Of a stretch of 64,000 bases of DNA, positions 48,393 to 58,700 are shown piece after piece. The position numbers and the translations under genes were made by a program. Source of the stretch: Cutaneotrichosporon cavernicola (lineage: Eukaryota; Basidiomycota; Tremellomycetes; Trichosporonales; Trichosporonaceae); the NCBI RefSeq assembly GCF_030864355.1, contig NC_083397.1, positions 2,356,001 to 2,420,000 of the forward strand, given 5' to 3'. Each line of letters begins with the position of its first letter. Within the stretch, counting starts at the first letter, position 1. The notes beneath the pieces are model-generated. The model was not told the DNA's origin. It was given only the letters and a program-made list of their open reading frames with translations, and made no database searches.

Positions 48393-49199
48393 TTAGATTG
48401 CGGTCTTGAGAGGCTCTTTGCGAGGGCTGCCGCTCGTGGGGCCGCCCTGCTCGAGAGGCACAAAGATGTTGGTCTGGTAAAAGCGGAGCTCGTTGATGCT
48501 TGCCTGGATGTCGTCAAGCGCGCAGCGGTCAGCTGGATCTAAGGTAAAGCAGCTCACCGGTGCGACGACTCTGTCTTGCGCGCCTTCTTCTCCTGCTTAC
48601 TGAGCGTGGGATACCACCGCCGTGCGATTTCCTGGTGGTCAGCGCGCTTGAGCATCTAAACACTGACTTTGACGGAGGACACGTCGACAATGCGGTACGA
48701 CAGGTGCTGCATGACTTGCGGCATGCCAACCAAGAGGAATCTGCCGTCAGCTAGATAAGGGCACATGGCCCAATCACCTCATGTCGGCGTGCACACTGCT
48801 CCCTGCCAATAATCCGGCGCCCTTCTTGGGAATCCATTTCTGGATGTACGCGAGTACGTTGGCGGCCACCTCGTCGTACGTGTGCGGACTCGCGAGGCAA
48901 GCCGCGGTGAGCCCCGACTTGCGGTGCTGATCTGTGCACCACTCGCCCATGCTGCTGTCAGACGATATGAGCTGCTGAGCACCCACGCGTCCAAGACCTC
49001 CTTGGGCGTCTGGATGACCCAGCTAACACCCTCGTCGACGGGGTTCAGGTGCCCGTCGGTGATGATGACGGCGATCTCGATGATGCGGTCGTTCGCGACG
49101 TCGAGGCCCGTCATCTCGCAGTCCACCTGGTGTCAGATCGGTCAGCGAAGAGCGTACCCAGACCATCGGGCCGTCGTCGTAGGTTAGCTGCTTAGCCAT
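48393..49199 (-). CDS. REX2: Oligoribonuclease (DEDD exonuclease)
   Basis: 3'-5' exonuclease that degrades very short RNAs, usually in mitochondria and cytosol. The start at 49197-49199 gives MAKQLTYDDGPMVW, spliced to VDCEMTGLDVANDRIIEIAV (Exo I motif with the first acidic pair). Further blocks are HLNPVDEGVSWVIQTPKEVL, SSMGEWCTDQHRKSGLTAAC, LLAGSSVHADMRFLL (Exo II) and SYRIVDVSSVKEIARRWYP (Exo III region), with RALDDIQASINELRFYQTNI at the C-terminus carrying the final DEDDh residues. Five short introns are inferred. No clear mitochondrial presequence is seen at this start. The protein is about 200 residues, normal for the family. Confidence 0.93.
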
Positions 49200-49519
49200 G
49201 ATTGATGCAATGGAGAGAACTTGGGGGTGCGGTCGGAATGTTTTGATGTCGGCCTCCACTTGCGGACTTGAGTGGCTCCGTGTGCAAGTGGCTACATAAC
49301 GTGTGGTGTACAAGCCGAAGAAGTGGCAGCAGGAGATGCAGGAGAACTAGGAAATGCTTGTGTCCTAGTGAGGTTCTGTTCTGAGGTAGACGAAAGCAGA
49401 GCGCCACTCGCTTACAACTTGGGATGGCGTCACTGTGGCGGTCATCTCTCGCTCGCAAGGACGCGGTACTGTACATTATGTGCTGTTCAGGTGTACATGC
49501 GGCCTCTAAGGGGTCTATA
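49200..49519. other. Intergenic region
   Basis: 320 bp upstream of the oligoribonuclease gene. Nothing is recognised beyond a presumed promoter. Confidence 0.4.
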
Positions 49520-50741
49520 GTCTATCTACTACTCCGCATCCCACTGGTAGCTAAGAGTGACGTTCTTCTTCCTCGGCTTGCCTTGCCGAGATGCCTCTCG
49601 AGGAGGGTCACGGCATCCGCTGGGTCGATGATCATATCGTCCACCGTCTCCGCTGCAGGCCCTATCACAATAGCCGCATACGTTTGGCCGTGCATGCTCG
49701 TCTCCTCATAGTTCAATTATCTCATATGCGCGTCGTAGGGAGGAACCCGAGCACGAGCGTTCCTGGGCCGGCGAAGCGGTGATTCATGATTGCGCCGTCG
49801 TGCGGTCCCTCGAGGGCGGAGACGTTACGCCACATAAAGTCGATCAAGCGGTGCAAGTTGCCCTCAAACGTTGGATAGATGCCCGACCAGTGCGCAAGAC
49901 TCTCGCCGTTCCCCCTGGTCCGGAGGAGGCGACCGATGGCTGTGACAACATCTGGTTCGTTGACCACTTTCCGCCCCGGATTCGACGTGAACTGCGCGGT
50001 CAGGCCAGTGCTGGAACGACCAGCTGTCCGGTGTGTTGACAAGGGCAGCTCCCTTTGCCCCATTAGCCGACGCGGGCTCTAGTTGAGATCGCACAATCTC
50101 GCATTGGGGACCGTGTACGCATGCCCGTTCCACCTATCCGAGTAACCCTCGGGTGTGTATGCCACATCGCTCATGACCTACCTCAGCCAGCCCTCTGGGA
50201 ACCGTACGAAGTTCTGCCCATGCTGGCTCTTGTACACCACGTATCCGTCACCGTAAACGCCGTGATGCGCGATAGAGGACAGGCCCTCACGCCAGGCCCC
50301 GCGTGTACTTCCTGCGCAAACGCTGGTTCAGGCAGCCCAAAGTCTGGGAACACCAGTTCTTCGGCATATGTTCTCTCCGCTAAGGGTGTGCGGCGGGCCA
50401 CGCACAGCGTGAACCACGCTGGTGTGAGGTGCGTGCAGTCACGCAACACCATTAGCGCAAAGATGCTGGACGGATAGCCGACATGCCGCAAGGTGCCCTC
50501 CTCGAATGCGGCCCTCCTCGAATGCGGCCCTCCTCGAATGCGGCCCTCCTCGAATGCGGCCCTCCTCGAATGCGGAAGCGTAAGCGGCGTTAGGGGGCGG
50601 GTGGAATGCAAAGTTGTGCGGCGGTTGGGAAACCGTAGGGGTTGGTAGTGGAAGGGCCTCGGCGAGCCCATCGGGAATGAACGTTGGGATACACCAGAGC
50701 GTCGTGAGGGCGAGTGCTCCCAGAAGGTGTCTACCGAACAC
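49520..50741 (-). CDS. Unresolved gene with a 16-bp tandem repeat; possibly disrupted
   Basis: Several minus-strand segments look coding but lie in different frames. Segment one (50741-50575) has a hydrophobic stretch (HLLGALALTTLWCIPTFIPD) and no ATG, only a GTG at 50741. A tandem repeat follows. Segment two (about 50494-50310) contains HVGYPSSIFALMVLRDCTHL and VFPDFGLPEPAFAQE. Segment three (about 50285-50187) contains HHGVYGDGYVVYKSQHGQNF and RFPEGWLR. Later segments contain EPASANGAKGAAL and, at 49995-49722, YPTFEGNLHRLIDFMWRNVS and MNHRFAGPGTLVLGF. Short introns could reconcile all frames, but two of them would be only 23-24 nt, so decay is equally possible. The layout suggests a membrane-anchored or secreted protein. 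I do not recognise the family. Confidence 0.4.
50495..50574. repeat. Five perfect copies of a 16-bp tandem repeat
   Basis: The unit GCCCTCCTCGAATGCG occurs five times without mismatch (50495-50510, 50511-50526, 50527-50542, 50543-50558, 50559-50574). Because 16 is not a multiple of three, each copy shifts the reading frame of any coding sequence that crosses it. It lies inside the unresolved minus-strand gene. Confidence 0.95.
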
Positions 50742-51320
50742 CCGTGGCCGGAGGTAGAGCAGAGGTGACGGCTGATGGCCCTCTAACGTCTCTCCCAGCT
50801 CCAGCTACTACAACTCGGTGTTCATCAATATGTCAATGTCAGTTGCATTGTTGGACGTTTTCAACAGCGATGGAGAAACGGTGACAAAAAAGGCGGCACT
50901 GAAGACTCAGGTGGACGGGACGACCAGAACCGTGTTCAGCCACCGAGCTCCGACCCTCAGTGGACGGGATTGGTGGGTGTTGCCGCTCGTTCAAAACCAA
51001 CCCCAGCTCCATGTGCACAAGTGGCCCGATCTATTCGGGCCGAGATGTATGAGCAAGTCACCAGATCAGTACTGTAGCTCAGTAGTTGTAGTTCAGTAGC
51101 AGTGTGGTTGTCAGCGCTGTCACAGATTCAGCGATGGCAGTGTCAGGCCGCGAAAGTATGCCCAATCCTTAGGGACGACGCACTTGTTTCGGCGATGGGG
51201 CCTCTTCACGACGTACGGAGGAGATGATCGAGACGAACGTCCCAATGAAGCCCTCATACGTAACTACAAGCCACAGTGCACGTCACAAGTGATAGACAGG
51301 CCGTCGACGTCCCGGGGCCC
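50742..51320. other. Intergenic region downstream of SGT2
   Basis: 579 bp between tandem minus-strand loci. An open frame at 50818-51099 lacks an ATG start and any domain. The true 5' end of the unresolved gene may lie in the first part of this stretch. Confidence 0.4.
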
Positions 51321-52506
51321 CTAGCGCCCACCAGCGCCGCCTTGTCCGCCCATGAACTGCTGCGCCATCTCGCGCAGTGCGGGGTCCGACGCAAGCTGAT
51401 TAAAGTCGGGCATGCCGCCGCCGCTCTGCATGTTCTCCGCCATCTGGCGGATGTTCGGGTTGGACATGAGTCTCTCGAGGCCACCGTTCGCCATCATCTG
51501 CTGCGCCCTGTTGTCAGCGACAGCCCTCTTCCTCTCCCTCCACACAGGTGCTCACATGGCCATCATCTGCGGGTTGCGCATCATCTCTGAGAGGTCGGGC
51601 ATGCCACCAGCACCACCGGCGCCACCGCCGGCGCCGCCGAGCATGCTCGCGAGCGACGACAAGTCTGGCATACCGCCACCAGCAGCGGGAGCGCTGGGCG
51701 AGGCCGAGCGCTCCGTAGCCGGGGCCTGCTCGCCGAGGCGCAACTTGGCGGTGGCGAGCGAGCTCTTCATGTTGTTGTTCGCCGGGTCGAGCTTCAATCC
51801 GGCCTCGTACGCGTCAATGGCCTTCTGGAACTCTCCGAGCGAGAACTGGGCATGGCTACGGTCAGACCGTCCACGGTCCACGGTTCTACTCACCCAAGAC
51901 GCGAGTAGCCCTTGGCAAACTGGGGGTCGAGGTCGATTGCGCGTGCAGCGTCCTCGACCGCCTTGTCGTGCTGGTTGAGAGCGCCGTATGCCGCGGCGCG
52001 GTTCGAGTAGTACACAGGGTTGGGATTCAACTTGATGGCCTCGGTGTACTGCTGGATGGCCTGGTTGTACTCCTTCTGCGACATCAGGCCATTGCCCTTG
52101 GTCTTGAGAGCGTCGGCCTTGGTCTTGTCCTCTTCAGTTGGGCCGCTGGCTGCTGGAGCAGCGGGTGCCGCACCAGCGCCAGCGCCAGTGCTGGTAGCCT
52201 TGCTCTTCGTCTTGGCGAGCACGTCGAGGAGCGACAGGAGGGACGCGGGCTTGATCGAATATTGAGCAACGTCGTCGGCAGACTCCAGGTCGACACCAAA
52301 CGCCGACGAGATGACCTCGACTGTCGGTTAATTGTAACCGCGGAGTGTGCTCACTAGCAATATCCAGACTCTCGCTCTCGTCCTCCTTGACGGTCCCATC
52401 GCGTTGGGAGGTGCGAAGGAAGTCGATGCTATGGTTAGCGGGCACCGTAAGGGAGGGAAGTCTCTCACATGTTGAAAGCGAGCTGCTTCTTGCGAGCGTC
52501 AGCCAT
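51321..52506 (-). CDS. SGT2: Small glutamine-rich TPR co-chaperone Sgt2
   Basis: Sgt2 hands tail-anchored membrane proteins from Hsp70 to the GET pathway in the cytosol. The start at 52504-52506 gives MADARKKQLAFN, joined over short introns to DFLRTSQRDGTVKEDESESL and FGVDLESADDVAQYSIKPAS, the N-terminal dimerisation domain that binds Get4/Get5. Three TPR repeats follow (KGNGLMSQKEYNQAIQQYTE, YYSNRAAAYGALNQHDKAVE, HAQFSLGEFQKAIDAYEAGL) with the carboxylate-clamp residues expected for Hsp70/Hsp90 tails. The C-terminal substrate domain is Met/Gln/Gly-rich with repeated GGMPDLS and NPQMMAM motifs and ends GGQGGAGGR. Four introns are inferred. Confidence 0.94.
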
Positions 52507-52866
52507 GGTGGGAGATGTGTGAGAAGAGGAGGAAAGATGAGAGAAGTCTGCCAGTTGGTATTTGTTGGTGGTTAACCGCGAATGTGGTGGAACATTACAA
52601 CCCTCTGTCGGTCTGTCGGACTCTTTATGACCAAAACGACTCGTGGCCCCGCGGTTGAACGCCACCACACCAACCACGAGCCAACGAGCCACGAGCCATG
52701 GGCCACGAGCCACGAGCCACGAGCCACCCCTGAACTGACAATCGCACAATGGCATGTATAATCACAACCATGCAACCCGAAATAAATCCCATCGTGTCCA
52801 CAAGTGATTTCCAGTACAAGGCAGTGTGCTACAAACAGCTCTAAGTCAACTCTACTGGCCAGGGCC
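52507..52866. other. Intergenic region upstream of SGT2
   Basis: 360 bp between tandem minus-strand genes, containing a CACGAGC-type repeat (52676-52728) within the probable SGT2 promoter. No gene is seen. Confidence 0.45.
52676..52728. repeat. CACGAGC imperfect tandem repeat
   Basis: Six to seven imperfect copies of CACGAGC/CAACGAGC in about 50 bp, roughly 170-220 bp upstream of the SGT2 start codon. Confidence 0.7.
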
Positions 52867-54250
52867 TCAATTGACTCCAGCGATGGCCGACTCGTCGCCC
52901 TCCTCGTGTGGTGGCATGCGCTCTCGGATAGGACCAGTCTCGTTCTTGTGTCAGTTCAGAAGCAACGACAACGTACAATGAGGTGACGCATAATATCGCT
53001 CAAGCTGATGACGCCCACCAGCTTCCCGGGTTGGGGATCGTTGGCGCCCGCCACCACGACTAGGCGGTGGACGCGGCGGATCTTGATCAGTGAGAAGATG
53101 GCTCCAAGCGAGTCATTTGGGTGACAAGTTACCACGCCAGGGAAATCGTGGGAGCGCTGTTTGAGAGCCTGGGCAATGGTGAAGTCAAGAGACTGGTACG
53201 CGCCGAGACGGACAAGAGTCTGAACTTCAGCTTCGTCCAACGCACGGGCACTTACAATAACGTCGACCGTCTCGTACAGGTTCAATACCTTGCCCTCGTC
53301 GTCAACGATGGGCACTGCGCTGATTCCCAACTCTGAGAACATATGCACGACGTCAAACACCGCGGTCTGCATGGTCGCCGTCGCGATCGGGCCGAACGGC
53401 CGCTCGGGGGTCACGTCCTTGACGTACGACCCTATACCGAGCTCCTGTACACCGGCCGTCAGGTACTGGGTGATGTCGCGGCACTGAACGTCAGTCCTCT
53501 CTCACATTTAGACATACGTTCATGGCGATGAACTTGAGGACACGGTACTGCGTCAAAACGCTGATGACAACGTCTCCGTTGGTTTGCGAATCCTCGTCGA
53601 TCAACGGCAGGCGGCGGGCGTGCGTCTGAATCAGGTATTTGCAAGCGTCAAGCAGAGGGCGCAGAGGGTGGATGTACAGGAGCGGCGGCGGTGGAACGTG
53701 TAGCTCCCGTTCGATATCTCGGATGTCAGCCAGCCCGAAGGCGCGATCTCACCTCTGAGGCTCTGGAGCCTGAACTGCTCGACGTCGGCAGCCGCGCCCT
53801 CCCAGCTCGACGTGTGATAGTAGTATTGGATCAGGTGTATAACGTCCTGAACCGTGAACATGCCGGCAAACTTGGCCGTCGCCGTGTTCCACAGCGGCGC
53901 CGAGACAACGCCTGGAGTTAGCGGACCCGTGGTGATGGCATACCGTAGAGTAACATGACGTCAAGCGCCTTCTTAACCTTGAGTTGGCTGTCGAGAACAA
54001 TGAGACGGAAGCTGACGGGGAGGACATCGTAGGAGGAACGCTCCTTGAGGAACGCGCGAAGCGCTTCTAACGCCTCCTGGTGGGACAGGGGTTTCGAGGG
54101 CGCGACTGGTGGGTGGGTCGCACGGGATGGGCGACGGACGACCGAAGCTCCAGCGGACTGGGAGGAACGCCGCCCAGTCCTGGATACTGAGGGCATGCGT
54201 GTGGGGCCGTCAGGGCCCATTGACGGAGCTGTTGATGAGGGCGTCGACAT
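52867..54250 (-). CDS. SNF4: AMPK gamma subunit Snf4
   Basis: Regulatory gamma subunit of the Snf1/AMPK kinase, which senses adenine nucleotides and controls carbon use. The start at 54248-54250 opens a Ser/Arg-rich tail, then EALRAFLKERSSYDVLPVSF, the usual start of the CBS region. Four CBS motifs can be followed: SAPLWNTATAKFAGMFTVQD, LPLIDEDSQTNGDVVISVLT, GISAVPIVDDEGKVLNLYET with DVIV, and VHRLVVVAGANDPQPGKLVG with VISLSDIMRHLI. The last exon encodes a short hydrophilic tail ending SAIAGVN. About four introns are visible (near 53925-53945, 53725-53755, 53485-53520 and 52945-52980). Length and order of motifs are normal for fungal Snf4. Confidence 0.93.
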
Positions 54251-54688
54251 CGAGATGGGGCGAATGTCGCGTTGGGAGGTGTGGGGTTGCCGCCGGAGAA
54301 AGTGGGCCTATTGGTGCTAGGAGCGAGGCGAATAAAAGACAAATGGCTCTATTGTTAAAACCAAACGCGCGACAAGGAGGGATTAAACGCGAATGGAGTG
54401 TGTAAGTGTATAAGCGTGTCAGCGTGTAAGAGTGTAGGTGTGAAGAGTGGAGAGTGTGGAGTATGGGGAGTGGGTGACCATCCACCTATCACCCCCTAAA
54501 CGTCAGGGGCGATCGCACACACAATCCTTATTCGAACCCCCAAAATACCGAGTGTGCATGGCCAGGGCATGGTGAAGTGGTCTTTCAAGATAGCAATCAA
54601 TTCCAAGTCTATCCTAATGCTGACTATCATACTGTAGTGCGATCGGGTGATGCAATGCTCTATCATACATGTCGATACCACTACAGCC
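54251..54688. other. Intergenic region upstream of SNF4
   Basis: 438 bp between tandem minus-strand genes. A GT/GA-rich tract (54399-54475) with repeated GTGTAAG and GTGGAG words is the only notable structure. Confidence 0.45.
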
Positions 54689-55516
54689 TCACTCTTCATC
54701 ACGCTCGCCCCGGAACCGTTTCCCATCATCCTCATCGTGGCGATCGTCCTCGCTACGCGCGCGCTTCGAGCGATCGGCCGCCTCACCTGACGGCACGTCG
54801 GCGCCAGCTTGTCCGAGACCGCCGATGGCCGCGTACGTGTCGAACTGCACCTGCTGGCGCAGGCGGTCCTGCTCCTGCTGCCGGCGTTCGAGCTCGAGGC
54901 GTTGGTGTCCCCATCCTCCACGCCCACTGTCGTATTCCTGGCGGAACTCGTCCCGCACCTGGCCACCGCTCTTGCCTCGCCCAAACTGACGACCCTCCTT
55001 GTATCCTGGATCGAGGTCACAGCGGATGATACGTTCGTCGAGCTTGGTGCCTGAGATGTAACGCAGGCAGGCCACGGCCTCCGAGTGAAGGTAGTACTCG
55101 ACAAAAGCGAAGCCACAGGGTGTCCTAGTCAGAGTTAGTCACATCCCAGCGGGTAGACATACTTCTGGTGGCGGTCAAGGCCCATGATAACACTGCAGGC
55201 GTTAGTCGATACTCGGCATAACCCTCACCGCTTGATGCCGCCACCTTCCTCTGGCTTCGCGCATGTTGAGAACACTGTTGTCAGCTTCAAGGGAGAATAT
55301 CAGAGACTTGCGCTCGTAAATTTGAGCCTCTGTCGTGTAGAAACTGAGGTTTCCGACGTAGAGTGTGCACGAGTCCGCCAAGAGGCGGCGCTCCGTCTCA
55401 CGGTCGTGCTGGGAAAGGTCAGATCCAGGAACTGGTACGATTAGGATGTTGCTCACCTCGGACTGACTGTCCTTGTAACTGGATGGGAGATCTAGTGAAG
55501 CCACAACGTGCGACAT
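54689..55516 (-). CDS. CBC2: Nuclear cap-binding protein subunit 2 (CBP20)
   Basis: Small subunit of the nuclear cap-binding complex, which binds the m7G cap with the large subunit Cbc1. The start at 55514-55516 gives [20 protein letters not shown]. The RRM has RNP2 as [19 protein letters not shown] and RNP1 in [11 protein letters not shown], with [11 protein letters not shown] between. The C-terminal cap-binding extension has [20 protein letters not shown] and [20 protein letters not shown], nearly invariant in the family. A Gln/Arg-rich tail ends RFRGERDEE. The intron inside the RRM at 55275-55311 uses a GC donor (GCAAGT) instead of GT; the family sequence YELFS is restored only if it is used. 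A 16-residue or so insertion ([13 protein letters not shown]) replaces the usual short loop. The gene is divergent from UFD2. Confidence 0.95.
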
Positions 55517-55777
55517 CTTTGGTATCGTGCCAACTCAGAGCTTCTGACCACTAGTCGGTTGCAGTTAACTGCAGTGGATGAAGGCGAGGTCGGTAAACAC
55601 TAGTAGTGGAGGAAGGTTGCAAGATCAACAGATCGAGAAGTCACACCCGTGGGATACCTCCACTTAGAGGGAGGTCCACCGTGGGAGATTTCGGCCCAAA
55701 TGAACGCGTCATGCGCTTGTCACTGCAATGCAATTGACACTTGCCAACACACCTTCCTCAACAACTGTCATACAACA
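55517..55777. promoter_or_regulatory. Bidirectional promoter region of CBC2 and UFD2
   Basis: Only 261 bp separate the divergent start codons, so the two genes must share this promoter space. No specific element is assigned. Confidence 0.5.
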
Positions 55778-58700
55778 ATGTCTGGCAATGATCAAGAGCT
55801 CTCCGAGGCCGAAAAGGTCAGTCGCAGTTTCGCTTCCTCATGACCGCGGCTGATCTCCAGATGCGCTTGAAGCGTCTTGCTAGGTTAGGCGGGCCGTCAA
55901 CTTCCACGCCTTCGCCGTCCACAGCGACACCCCCAGCGGACCCTCAGACTCTAAGCGCTGCCTCTTCGTCAGGATCGCGCCTGCTTTTGGTCGGCAATTC
56001 TAGTCAAGGCGCGTCGCCTCGCGGCGCGTCCCCTGCTCCCGCGGCTCGCCCCGCCGAGAAGCCCAAGCCACCCCCCAAGGCCGCGTCGCCGGCTCCGGCA
56101 CCGCGTGTCATCAACAAGTCCTCCCCCGCAACTTCCCGTACCGCCACCCCATCGACTCATCAGACCGTCCCTTCGCCTGCGGTTCACGCGACTCCGCTAA
56201 CTCCATACCTGCAGTGGGAGTCAACCAAAGTGGCAGCTGTGTTCTCAGTGACGCTCAAGGTCAGTGAAAGGCTTCAACTGTCCCTGCTGACAATCAGAAG
56301 TCCATTGCCGAGAGGAGTGACTGGACCCTTTGCTGGCTCAAGAGCCTCGCTGAGGAGATTGCTGAAGAGAGTCCAGGTTAGCCGATCACATGCCCTGAGC
56401 TGACATGAGGCGACCATACCAAATTGAACGTGTCGCTGGACATTCGTGACCGGCTGCTGATTGCGCGTTTATCTTTGGACCCCAACGCCATGGCGACCTC
56501 GTGAGCGCGGATTGGTGTGGCTCGCTGCCAGTTGCTGACCTCAGCGACGACCCGGACCAGCTCATGGTCTTGGCTGGTATGCCTCAGAACGAGACCGTGT
56601 TTGAGTACCTCACCGGGTGCTGGAAGCGCTTGTACGCTGCCAACCGTGAGATGTCGCGCCTCGGCTACAGCGCTGCAGAGAAGATTCAGTGGACCAAGGC
56701 CTTTGACGAGCTCAAGAGGCTTATCATCTCTTACGCGGGAATGACCCTTGAGGACCCCAGCATGTTCCCCCAACCGGCAGCGTGAGTCTACGGTAAGCCG
56801 CAGCTGCTGACCTTCAGACGCGAGGATCTGGGTCCGGCAGAGTTCCTTCCTCTTCTTCTCGGAGTCAACGGTGGCGCGAATTCGAACGCCGGAGATCCAT
56901 ATACGTCTTCCACAGCCGAGCCTGCCGTTGTTCACCAGGGCGCTCTGAAGCCGAGCGATCTTCTGCCATTCCTCAACGACCTCATTGCGGGGTTCCCAGA
57001 CGGAAGCTTCGCGGATGTGATCACGCCCACGTTGAGCCTCTTCTTCCAGAAGTGGTTCCAAATCACGCCCCCGGCGGACCTACTGGGCGACGATTGGCGC
57101 AAGTACCTCAGTGCTGTGAACCTCCTTGTACAGGTCAAGGGCATTGCGGCGCTCGTGAGTTGCCATTGTGTGTTCTAAGCTCACGTCGTAGCTTCCCTCA
57201 CTCCCCGTGTGGCTTGCCCCGAACGTGGCCGGCAACACCATTGAGTGGAAGTCTCTCCTCGGACCCTTGACCCGACTGAGTGTCTTCCCTCGTGAATTCG
57301 TGAGATCCACCGTTGCTGACTGGTCCTAATCTCAGCCTGAAATCTGGAAGACTTACTTCTCCAACCCAACAGACCGCAAGGTCGCTGACATTGACGCGAA
57401 CAAGGCAAACCTTCGCCACACTCTCGGAGGGCTGCAGGTGTGTTTATTCCCATGCCGAGTTAATATGCAGTCGTCGCTGTTCAGCATCTACAACTCCATC
57501 GTCAGGGCATCGCCAGAGGCTCGCGAAGGCGTGCTGGAGTACTTCACCGTGGTCTGCAAGGTCAACCAGAAGCGTGCTGGCATGAGGGTAGAGCTTCGCG
57601 CTTGGTTTGGCTTCTGACACCAGGTCGACTACAGGACCGTGTCAACAGACGGCTTCATGATCAACATCCACGCCGTCCTGCTTAAGCTCTTTGAGCCTGT
57701 GATGGATGTTCAGTTCTCCAAGATCGACAAGGTCGATACCGACTACTACCTTCACAGTGATCGGCTCGACATCTCTGATGAGACCAAGATCCGCGCTACT
57801 AAGGAGGAGGCCGACCAGTACTTTGACGGTGCCATGAATGTCGACACCAAGCCTAACTTCATTTCGGACCTGTTCTACCTGTTGAATAGCATCTTCCACC
57901 TCGGCCTCTGCAAGACCATCGACACACGCTCCAAGGCCGAGAAGAACATCCAGCAGATGGAGGATGAACTCAAGAAGCTCGAAGCTGGTCGCGCAGAGTG
58001 GGGGAACGTGAGAGAGCATACTGACTTGGCTAATCTGCAGAATCCGGCTGCCAGGGCACAAGGCGAGGCTGGGATTACCAAGCTCAAGGTGACTGAAGGT
58101 GACGAGAAGTGTGCTTATACACAGGCCGACATTGCTACGCTTCACGCTTCCGTTCATGCGTATGACACGCAGCTTCTGGACCCGGCTTTCACTCGTTTGA
58201 ATCTCACATTCTGTGGATTCGTCATGACCTGGATGCTCCGCCTTGTTGACCCTAAACATCAACATCCACAGGTCTCAATCTCGTAATTTCCCGTTGTGAC
58301 TGTTGTTGACATCGCAGATTGCCTCTTCCCGCCGAGGCTCCCATCCAGTTCAAGATGCTTCCCGAGTTCCTCCTGGAGAACATTGTCGAGTATTACCTCT
58401 TCCTGTCTCGGTCTGTCTGGATCCTTATATTCTTACTGACTGGCAGCTACAATCCAGACGCACTCGACAAGGCCGACAAGGACATCTTGATCACCTTTGC
58501 GCTCACGTTCGTCTCACCTACTTACGTGAATAATCCCTTCCTCAAGGCCAAGTTGATTAATGTAAGCTCCACTCCCGGCCTGCACGCTGACCACAGGCTC
58601 TCGCGAATGGTTTGTACCCTGTGGGATACTGGCGTAAGGGCCCACTCTTCGACCAGCTCAGTGTCCTCCCGCTGTCAACCGAGCAGCTCATGCCGACTCT

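Noticed and set aside
50495..50574. Possible CRISPR-like array
   Set aside because: The 16-bp units are directly adjacent with no spacers, and the genome is fungal.
50818..51099. 93-residue open frame next to SGT2
   Set aside because: No ATG start and no domain; product composition is not protein-like.
49520..54688. Functional gene cluster of the tandem minus-strand genes
   Set aside because: The products (unresolved protein, Sgt2, Snf4, Cbc2) belong to unrelated pathways, and each gene has its own upstream region.
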